Of a DNA stretch of 8,557 bases, positions 1 through 4,420 are shown piece after piece. Position 1 is the first letter of the stretch. The number at the start of each line of letters is the position of its first letter. Made by a program: the position numbers and the translations under genes. Source of the stretch: JBQCEE01 sp051960575. GTDB lineage: Bacteria; Actinomycetota; Actinomycetes; Mycobacteriales; Jatrophihabitantaceae. The stretch is from the NCBI RefSeq assembly GCF_051960575.1, contig NZ_JBQCEE010000002.1, positions 1-8,557 on the forward strand, read 5' to 3'. The notes under the pieces were generated by a model that saw only the letters and a program-made list of their open reading frames with translations, was not told where the DNA came from and searched no databases.

Positions 1-1275
1 GACGTCTGGTGGCACGACCTCGTGGACCGGCAGAGCGAGCAGCACGAGGCGGAGCCGCACGACGCGGAGCACCCGCTGTACGTCATGTACACCTCGGGCA
101 CGACGGCCAAGCCGAAGGGCATCCTGCACACGTCCGGCGGCTACCTGACCCAGGCGGCGTACACACACCACGCGGTCTTCGACCTCAAGCCCGACCAGGA
201 CCTCTACTGGTGTGGGGCCGACATCGGGTGGATCACCGGCCACAGCTACATCGTCTACGGGCCGCTGGCGAACCGGACGACCTCGTTCATGTACGAGGGC
301 GTCCCGAACAGCCCGGACGAGCACCGGTGGTTCTCGATGATCGAGCAGTACAAGATCTCGATCCTGTACACGGCGCCCACGACGATCCGCACCTTCATGA
401 AGTGGGGGCCGGAGATCCCGGGCGCCCACGACCTGTCCTCGCTGCGGCTGCTCGGCTCGGTCGGTGAGCCGATCAACCCCGAGGCCTGGATGTGGTACCG
501 CGAGCACATCGGCGGCGATCGCTGCCCGATCGTCGACACGTGGTGGCAGACCGAGACGGGCGCGATCATGATCAGCCCGCTGCCGGGCGTGTCGGCGACG
601 AAGCCGGGTTCGGCCACGCGGCCGCTGCCGGGCATCGGCGCCGACGTGGTCGACAACGAGGGCACGCCGGTGCCGAACGGCGGTGGCGGGTTCCTCGTGC
701 TCACCGACCCGTGGCCCTCGATGACGCGCGGCATCTGGGGCGACCTCGACCGGTTCAAGGAGACCTACTGGTCGCGGTTCGCCGCGCAGGGCTGGTACTT
801 CGCGGGTGACGGCGCCAAGAAGGACGAGGACGGCGACCTCTGGTTGCTCGGCCGCGTCGACGACGTCATGAACGTGTCGGGCCACCGCATCTCGACCACC
901 GAGGTCGAGTCGGCGCTGGTGTCGCACCCGTCGGTCGCCGAGGCGGCGGTCGTCGGCGCCACCGACCCGACCACCGGCCAGGGCATCGTCGCCTTCGTGA
1001 TCCTGCGCGGCGGCGGCCCGACCGACGACTCCGAGGGCGAGGCGCTGATCAAGACGCTGCGCAACCACGTGGCGACCGAGATCGGCCCGATCGCCAAGCC
1101 GCGGCAGATCATGATCGTCCCGGAGCTGCCGAAGACCCGCTCCGGCAAGATCATGCGGCGGCTGCTGCGCGACGTCGCCGAGCACCGCGAGCTCGGTGAC
1201 GTCACCACGCTCACCGACGACTCGGTGATGAACCTGATCAGCGAGAAGCTCCCCGCCGCGCCGTCGGAGGACTGA
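1..1275 (+). CDS. acs: Acetyl-CoA synthetase (AMP-forming), C-terminal part, 5'-truncated by window
   Basis: This enzyme activates acetate to acetyl-CoA through an acetyl-AMP intermediate in the cytoplasm. The reading frame is open from base 1 (DVWWHDLVD...), so the true start lies upstream; about 424 of the family's usual ~650 residues are present. Visible motifs, numbered from the first codon, are the P-loop-like TSGTTAKPKG (31-40), WWQTETGA (181-188), whose Trp limits the acyl pocket to acetate, the hinge/A8 motif GRVDDVMNVSGHR (from about 284), and PKTRSGKIMRR near the end. Lys383 (bases 1147-1149) in that last motif is the catalytic lysine, which in characterised homologues is switched off by acetylation. 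WWQTETGA has Ala where many homologues have Gly. The gene ends at TGA 1273-1275 and is followed by a perfect inverted repeat that probably ends transcription. It converges on the DUF429 operon. The identification is secure. Confidence 0.96.
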   Translation, partial: DVWWHDLVDRQSEQHEAEPHDAEHPLYVMYTSGTTAKPKGILHTSGGYLTQAAYTHHAVFDLKPDQDLYWCGADIGWITGHSYIVYGPLANRTTSFMYEGVPNSPDEHRWFSMIEQYKISILYTAPTTIRTFMKWGPEIPGAHDLSSLRLLGSVGEPINPEAWMWYREHIGGDRCPIVDTWWQTETGAIMISPLPGVSATKPGSATRPLPGIGADVVDNEGTPVPNGGGGFLVLTDPWPSMTRGIWGDLDRFKETYWSRFAAQGWYFAGDGAKKDEDGDLWLLGRVDDVMNVSGHRISTTEVESALVSHPSVAEAAVVGATDPTTGQGIVAFVILRGGGPTDDSEGEALIKTLRNHVATEIGPIAKPRQIMIVPELPKTRSGKIMRRLLRDVAEHRELGDVTTLTDDSVMNLISEKLPAAPSED

Positions 1276-1294
1276 GCCTCCCAGCGGCCGGACC

Positions 1295-1344
1295 TGATCA
1301 TGTCGAGACCCGCCGGTGTCCGCCGGCGGGTCTCGACATGATCA
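1295..1344. terminator. Perfect 22-bp inverted repeat, probable bidirectional terminator
   Basis: The left arm 1295-1316 is exactly complementary to the right arm 1323-1344, with a 6-nt loop (TGTCCG). The inner part of the stem is GC-rich (GACCCGCCGG). There is no downstream T-run, which is common for high-GC actinobacterial terminators. It starts 20 bp after the acs stop codon, between convergent genes, so it can end transcription in either direction. The outer arms also contain the palindrome TGATCA. The hairpin is directly visible; the terminator role is inferred. Confidence 0.75.
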
Positions 1345-1373
1345 CCAGCCGCGTGCCGAGCGTGGTGAGACGC

Positions 1374-1397
1374 GCGGACGCCGCCCGGCGCGTCCGC
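1374..1397. repeat. 8-bp GC-rich inverted repeat
   Basis: GCGGACGC (1374-1381) and GCGTCCGC (1390-1397) are perfectly complementary around an 8-nt loop. It lies between the strong acs-proximal hairpin and the 67-bp repeats in the convergent intergenic region. It may be a second terminator, most plausibly for read-through from either side. In DNA this GC-rich, a chance 8-bp stem cannot be excluded. Confidence 0.4.
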
Positions 1398-1466
1398 CCA
1401 TGATCGCGAGCGTGGCGACCGACGAGCCGGAGCGCTGACCGGATCGGCCCCGGCTCTCGCTGCGTC

Positions 1467-1613
1467 GACGTGTGTGGCGACCGTGCGGGGTGACACGCCG
1501 TTCGAGGGCCCGCAGCGTGGCCACACACCGGCCGGGCCGGCGGCCGGACGTGTGTGGCGACCGTGCGGGGTGACACGCCGTTCGAGGGCCCGCAGCGTGG
1601 GCACACACCGGCC
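1467..1613. repeat. Two direct copies of a 67-bp hairpin-forming repeat (80-bp period)
   Basis: Copy 1 is 1467-1533 and copy 2 is 1547-1613. They differ at one of 67 positions (C1521 versus G1601) and are separated by a 13-bp GC-rich spacer. Each copy begins with GTGTGTGGC and ends with GCCACACAC (copy 1) or GGCACACAC (copy 2), so it can fold into a long imperfect hairpin. An inner GCGGG/CCCGC stem (copy 1: 1485-1489 with 1509-1513) closes a 19-nt loop. No credible coding gene covers it; long frames through the region are repeat-derived shadows. The position, 10 bp past the DUF429 stop in a convergent gap, resembles REP/BIME-like dispersed elements. Whether the element recurs in the genome cannot be seen here. 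Confidence 0.8.
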
Positions 1614-1622
1614 AGCGGGGGG

Positions 1623-2291
1623 TCAGACGACGATGCGGGGGGCGGACGCGGCGCCGTCCGGCAGCACGAGCGCCTCGCCGCGGGCGCGGCGCTGCGCCGT
1701 CCAGACCAGCACGGTCGCGTCCAGCACGTCGTCGACCGGCACGACGTCGGGCGCCTCGCCGAGGTCGACGTCGAAGCAGCGTTGCAACGCGCGCAGCCGG
1801 CGCCCGGCTCCGCGGGCGGTCTTCTTCCCGCTCGCCCCGATCGCCGGGTCGAGGGTGCGGAACGAGCACTCCGGGTGCGCCTCCACCACGTCCGCCGGCA
1901 CCGCGGCCAGCGCGTCCCGCACATCGACGATCTTGGGCAGCAGGTTCCAGGCCTGCACCGACACGCCACGGATCGCCCCGCGCCGCGCCATCGCCTCGGC
2001 GTGCGTGCGTCCGAGCTCGAAGTCGGCCAACGCGGCGGCGGTCGGCGCGTCGAAGATCGAGCTGCCGGACGCGCCGTGCTCGACCAGGTACCGCCGGGCG
2101 GCGCGGTCGCACGCCCGCACCTCGTCGGTGATCCCGAGCGGCATGTCGACGGCGATCGTCGCCGTGCCGAACCGATCCAGCACCTCGCCGAACGACGCCA
2201 CGCTCGACCAGCACACGCGACGCCCGTCGAGCCAGGCGACGACCCAGCCGCTGCGCCAGCCGTCGACCCCGACGACCGTCGCGTCAGTCAC
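1623..2291 (-). CDS. DUF429 family protein (predicted RNase H-like fold)
   Basis: This 222-aa protein matches the DUF429 pattern. Asp10 sits in GVDGWRSGWV (8-17), followed by VDMPLGI (48-54), SIFDAP (78-83), the AWNLLPKIVDVRD block (about 114-126), EAHPECSF (137-144) and VDDVLDA (186-192). The spaced acidic residues Asp10, Asp49, Glu137 and Asp191 fit an RNase H-like metal site. The family is predicted to be nuclease-like, but its substrate is unknown. The start is GTG at 2291-2289, which places the conserved GVDGW motif near the N-terminus as usual. It overlaps the stop of the upstream serine-repeat gene by 8 nt (GTGACTGA). There is no clear Shine-Dalgarno, so translation probably depends on coupling. 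It is the last gene of the four-gene minus-strand operon and is followed by the hairpin repeats. Family assignment is firm; biochemical role is not. Confidence 0.88.
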   Translation of the reverse strand: MTDATVVGVDGWRSGWVVAWLDGRRVCWSSVASFGEVLDRFGTATIAVDMPLGITDEVRACDRAARRYLVEHGASGSSIFDAPTAAALADFELGRTHAEAMARRGAIRGVSVQAWNLLPKIVDVRDALAAVPADVVEAHPECSFRTLDPAIGASGKKTARGAGRRLRALQRCFDVDLGEAPDVVPVDDVLDATVLVWTAQRRARGEALVLPDGAASAPRIVV

Positions 2292-2541
2292 CCGGCGCGC
2301 GCATGATCGCCTTGCGCGAGCGCGCCGACATGATCGCGCGGTCGCTCAACGCCGACATCAGCGAGCCGACCGACAGCACCGACCCCACCGAGAACGCCGA
2401 CAGCGCCGACCCGATCGACCCGATGGACGCGACCGAGCCGATCGATCCGATCGACAGCACCGATCCCTTGCTGCAGATGCTGAGCAGCGAGTCCTCCGAG
2501 CGGATCGACCACCGCGAGCCCGAGGTGTCCATGGCGGTCAT
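2284..2541 (-). CDS. Small serine-repeat (Sxx)n protein, unknown function
   Basis: This 85-aa protein has serine at every third residue without a break from Ser9 to Ser66, which is 20 serines in register. The register partly resumes at Ser72 and Ser75. The residues between are mostly I/V/L/A and G (SVLSIGSIG-like), with a rough 9-residue super-period. It ends in a basic tail with a repeated RAIM/KAIM motif (68-81). There are no transmembrane helices or signal peptide I would trust, and one Cys (Cys23). The ATG at 2541-2539 overlaps the DUF72 stop as ATGA; a second in-frame ATG lies at 2532. The stop overlaps the DUF429 start by 8 nt. That gene-in-operon fit and the strict periodicity support real coding on this strand. 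Similar Ser-repeat small proteins exist, to my recollection, as uncharacterised actinobacterial hypotheticals. A short-sided beta-solenoid or an extended fibre-like fold is speculation. Confidence 0.8.
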   Translation of the reverse strand: MTAMDTSGSRWSIRSEDSLLSICSKGSVLSIGSIGSVASIGSIGSALSAFSVGSVLSVGSLMSALSDRAIMSARSRKAIMRAPGD

Positions 2542-3377
2542 CGTGCCGTGGTGGGGGAGTAGGCGTCGAGCCGGCGGGCCAGGCCCATCGCGTCGACCGG
2601 CGCCCGCACCTTCACGTCGTTGTCGAAGTAGGCGTAGGTGTCCAGACCGGCGTCGAGCCACGGACGCACGGTGGCGGCCCACGCGTCCAGCGCCTCGTCG
2701 GTGTAGCCGCTGACGTAGAGCTCCTGGTCGCCGTGCAGCCGCACGTACGCGAAGTCGGCGGTCGTCTCGCGCAGCAGCGGCCACTTGCCCGCGGTGTCGG
2801 CGACGACGACCGCGATCCGGTGCTCGCGCAGCAGGGCCAGGAAGTCCGGCGTCACGAACGACGCGTGCCGCACCTCGAGCGCGTGCCGGATCGGCCGGTC
2901 GGCGTCGGTCGTGAGCAGGGTGCGGTCGGTCATCCGCTCGTCGTGCCGGTGCGCGAGCGCGACGGCCTCCATGGTCGAGCGGGGCAGCTCGCTGAAGAAG
3001 GTGGCGAGCCGGGCGGCGTCGAAGCCGAGGTTGGGCGGCAGCTGCCAGAGGCAAGGCCCGAGCTTCTCGCGCAGGGCCAGCACCCCGGACGCGTAGAAGT
3101 TCGCGAGCGGCGTGCGCACGTCGTTGAGTTTCTTCATGTGCGTGATGAAGCGCGGGCCCTTCACGGCGAAGACGAAGCCCGGCGGCGTCTGGGCGTACCA
3201 CGACGTCCACGCCGACGGCCGCTGCAGCGAGTAGAACGACCCGTTGATCTCGATGCTGCTCACCCGCGACGCCATGTAGGGCAGCTCGTCGCGCTGGCGC
3301 ACGCCCTTCGGGTAGAAGACGCCGCGCCACGGCGGGTAGGTCCAGCCGGACGTGCCGCAGAACAGGCGTCCGGTCAT
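2538..3377 (-). CDS. DUF72 (YecE-like) TIM-barrel domain protein
   Basis: This is a 279-aa protein of the DUF72/COG1801 family, whose members fold as TIM barrels and whose reaction is not established. Diagnostic segments are CGTSGWTYPPWRGVFYP (7-23), EINGSFYSL (43-51), FAVKGPRFITHMKKL (70-84), WQLPPN (111-116), ALEVRHASF (166-174), YVRLHGDQELYVSGY (211-225) and TYAYFDNDVKVRAP (247-260). The length is normal for the family and all usual blocks are present, so it is probably functional. The ATG at 3377-3375 overlaps the stop of the upstream GNAT gene (ATGA), and its own stop overlaps the ATG of the serine-repeat gene in the same way. No convincing Shine-Dalgarno precedes the ATG, so translational coupling is likely. 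The family assignment is secure. Confidence 0.95.
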   Translation of the reverse strand: MTGRLFCGTSGWTYPPWRGVFYPKGVRQRDELPYMASRVSSIEINGSFYSLQRPSAWTSWYAQTPPGFVFAVKGPRFITHMKKLNDVRTPLANFYASGVLALREKLGPCLWQLPPNLGFDAARLATFFSELPRSTMEAVALAHRHDERMTDRTLLTTDADRPIRHALEVRHASFVTPDFLALLREHRIAVVVADTAGKWPLLRETTADFAYVRLHGDQELYVSGYTDEALDAWAATVRPWLDAGLDTYAYFDNDVKVRAPVDAMGLARRLDAYSPTTAR

Positions 3378-4009
3378 GGCTCGAGACGCCGCCGCAGCCG
3401 CTCGCGCGCGGCGGGCCAGTCGTCGTCGGTCATCGAGAACTGCGCCGTCGTGCGCCAGCTGCCGTCACGTCGCAGGCGGTGCTTGCGCAGCAACCCTTCG
3501 GGGGTGGCGCCGAGCCGGGCGATCGCGTCGCGGCTGCGCCGGTTGAACTCGTCGGTGTGCCAGACGACGCGTACCGCGCCGAGCACCTCGAACGCCCGGG
3601 TCAGCAGCAGCAGCTTCGACTCGGTGTTCGCCGGCGTGCGCCACCAGCGGCACCCGAGCCAGGTGCTGCCGATCGCGAGCGTGCGACTCGCCGGTACGAC
3701 GTCGTAGTACGACGTCGTGCCCGCGACCTCGCCGGTGGCCGCGTCGAGCTGGACGAAGGCCAGCCGCTCACGGCGTTCCCGCGCGGCGAGGGCGGCGGCG
3801 ATGTCGGCCTCCGCGTCGGCCCGGGTGCGGGGCGCGCCGGTGGTCGAGCCGGGGGTGTTCAGCCAGCGGAACACCTCCTCGGCCTCGGCGCCGGTGCCCG
3901 CAGCGGCGAGGTAGCCGTCGGCGTGGGCCTGGGTGAGCGGCTCGAGCCGGATCCACTGCCCCGCGAGCACCGGCAGCTCGTACCAGTCGTCGGGCGGCGC
4001 GGGCTCCAC
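3374..4009 (-). CDS. GNAT-family N-acetyltransferase (RimJ/RimL-like)
   Basis: This is a 211-aa acetyltransferase that would transfer the acetyl group of acetyl-CoA to an amine; the substrate is unknown. Features are an N-terminal strand WIRLEPLTQAHADGY, the central sheet with TSYYDVVPASRTLAIGSTWLG (about 99-119), NTESKLLLLTRAFEVLG (about 128-144), the late AIARLGATPEGLLRKH block (162-177) typical of GNAT_3/RimJ proteins, and the TTAQFSM strand (187-193). I chose the GTG at 4009-4007. The frame stays open to 4246, but the extra 79 residues are Arg/Pro-rich, contain no Met or GTG start nearer the domain, and run antisense to DUF3046. A -10-like TACGAT ends 7 nt before the GTG, which suggests leaderless translation. 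A second in-frame GTG (3970) is less attractive. It is the first gene of the four-gene operon. Confidence 0.87.
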   Translation of the reverse strand: MEPAPPDDWYELPVLAGQWIRLEPLTQAHADGYLAAAGTGAEAEEVFRWLNTPGSTTGAPRTRADAEADIAAALAARERRERLAFVQLDAATGEVAGTTSYYDVVPASRTLAIGSTWLGCRWWRTPANTESKLLLLTRAFEVLGAVRVVWHTDEFNRRSRDAIARLGATPEGLLRKHRLRRDGSWRTTAQFSMTDDDWPAARERLRRRLEP

Positions 4010-4016
4010 GAGGCTG

Positions 4017-4022
4017 ATCGTA
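4017..4022 (-). promoter_or_regulatory. Candidate -10 element for the GNAT-led operon (leaderless)
   Basis: On the minus strand TACGAT (4022 to 4017) fits the TAnnnT actinobacterial -10 pattern. Seven bases separate it from the chosen GTG at 4009, so transcription would begin at or next to the start codon. No Shine-Dalgarno precedes that GTG, in line with a leaderless mRNA. The -35 region is weak. The assignment is inferred from spacing. Confidence 0.5.
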
Positions 4023-4026
4023 GGCT
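4021..4026 (+). promoter_or_regulatory. Candidate -10 element for DUF3046
   Basis: TAGGCT fits TAnnnT and would start transcription near 4033, giving a leader of about 33 nt before the GTG at 4066. It shares the central TA (4021-4022) with the opposing minus-strand TACGAT, so the two divergent promoters may overlap. No good -35 hexamer is visible. This is a weak call. Confidence 0.3.
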
Positions 4027-4065
4027 GGTGGTGATCGACCTGGACGAGTCCGACGGGGGAGTGGC

Positions 4066-4257
4066 GTGCGGCTGACCGACTTCTGGGCGCGCATGTACGC
4101 GCGCTTCGGTGAGGCCTACGCCGAGAGCCTCGCCACCGACTACCGGCTGCCGCAGCTGGGCGCGACGGTGCGCGAGGCGCTCGCGTCCGGGGTCGCGGCG
4201 AAGGAGGTCTGGCGGGCCGTCTGCGCCGAGTTCGAGATGCCCTCACAGCTGCGCTGA
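4066..4257 (+). CDS. DUF3046 family small protein
   Basis: This 63-aa protein of unknown function is conserved directly upstream of recA in many actinobacteria, for example Rv2738c in M. tuberculosis. The sequence starts MRLTDFWARMYARFGEAY and contains SLATDYRLPQLG, GVAAKEVWRAVCAEF and the C-terminal MPSQLR, matching the family throughout its normal length. The start is a GTG preceded by GGGGGAG (4055-4061) at 4 nt, a slightly short but good ribosome-binding site. The stop at 4255-4257 lies 36 bp before the recA SOS box, and no terminator is visible between them, so some read-through into recA is possible. It is divergent from the GNAT operon. The function is unknown; the constant pairing with recA only hints at a DNA-related role. 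Confidence 0.93.
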   Translation: MRLTDFWARMYARFGEAYAESLATDYRLPQLGATVREALASGVAAKEVWRAVCAEFEMPSQLR

Positions 4258-4286
4258 GCCCCCGTGTCGCGCGCGCGGCGTGTCGC

Positions 4287-4316
4287 TTGTCGGTCGAACA
4301 CGCGTTCGCCTACAGT
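4287..4316 (+). promoter_or_regulatory. recA distal promoter (LexA-controlled, P2-like)
   Basis: TTGTCG (4287-4292) and TACAGT (4311-4316) form a -35/-10 pair with an 18-bp spacer. The expected transcription start is near 4323, about 98 nt before the recA ATG. The LexA box lies across the spacer, so bound LexA would block RNA polymerase directly. The arrangement resembles the distal, SOS-dependent recA promoter of mycobacteria. Confidence 0.75.
4294..4309. promoter_or_regulatory. LexA-binding SOS box upstream of recA
   Basis: TCGAACACGCGTTCGC matches the Gram-positive/mycobacterial SOS box. The core is the palindrome GAACacgcGTTC (4296-4307), extended to CGAAC...GTTCG. It sits between the -35 and -10 elements of the distal recA promoter. 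LexA is expected to repress here until it cleaves itself on activated RecA filaments. Confidence 0.92.
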
Positions 4317-4318
4317 CG

Positions 4319-4354
4319 GATCCACGCCGCTCGTCCACAGATCCGCGCCGCTCG
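4319..4354 (+). repeat. 15-bp imperfect direct repeat at the start of the long recA transcript
   Basis: GATCCACGCCGCTCG (4319-4333) recurs as GATCCGCGCCGCTCG (4340-4354), with 14 of 15 bases identical. The 21-bp period equals two helical turns. It lies between the two recA promoters, around and after the distal transcription start. The repeat is visible directly; a protein-binding role is only suggested by the helical phasing. Confidence 0.55.
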
Positions 4355-4360
4355 CAGTTT

Positions 4361-4383
4361 TTGTCAGAGGTCGGTTCTAGCGT
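4361..4383 (+). promoter_or_regulatory. recA proximal promoter with PafBC/RecA-NDp motif (P1-like)
   Basis: TTGTCAGAG (4361-4369), eight bases, then TAGCGT (4378-4383) fits the mycobacterial RecA-NDp consensus TTGTCRGTG-N8-TAnnnT with one mismatch in the less conserved end. This motif marks LexA-independent DNA-damage promoters, which in mycobacteria are activated by PafBC. The expected start is near 4390, about 31 nt before the ATG. As in M. tuberculosis, it is the promoter nearer the gene, with the LexA promoter upstream. Confidence 0.75.
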
Positions 4384-4420
4384 CAGCGCCATCGAAGTTC
4401 CGACGAAGCAGAGGTGTCCC

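Noticed and set aside
1467..1613. CRISPR-like array.
   Set aside because: There are only two long units with a 13-bp spacer, no further repeats and no cas genes.
1298..2562. Long alternative ORFs on both strands through the 67-bp repeats and DUF429.
   Set aside because: In DNA this GC-rich, stop codons are rare. These frames are Arg/Ala-rich shadows, and their repeated peptide segments come only from the DNA repeat.
2303..2713. Plus-strand ORF rich in Asp/Pro (DPIDPMDATEPIDPID) over the serine-repeat gene.
   Set aside because: It is the complement of the Sxx repeat. The minus-strand frame fits the operon overlaps and has the regular serine pattern, and the plus-strand frame has no ribosome-binding site or continuation into a recognisable domain.
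4010..4246. Extended N-terminus of the GNAT protein (79 additional Arg/Pro-rich residues).
   Set aside because: It runs antisense to the well-supported DUF3046 gene, has low-complexity shadow composition and no GNAT similarity. The GTG at 4009 sits at the domain start with a -10 element right upstream.
4264..4286. GTGTCGC direct repeat and alternating CG tract upstream of the recA SOS box.
   Set aside because: It is seven bases in highly GC-rich DNA, with no link to a known site; chance is the simplest explanation.
4351..4383. T-run at 4358-4362 after a GC-rich stretch as a terminator.
   Set aside because: No convincing stem precedes it, and the run leads into the TTGTCAGAG promoter motif, which explains it better.
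4109..4420. Upstream extension of the recA reading frame.
   Set aside because: It overlaps DUF3046 in another frame and the LexA/PafBC promoters. The RecA family starts at MAAAFDRDKAL, and the ATG at 4421 has a good AGAGG site.
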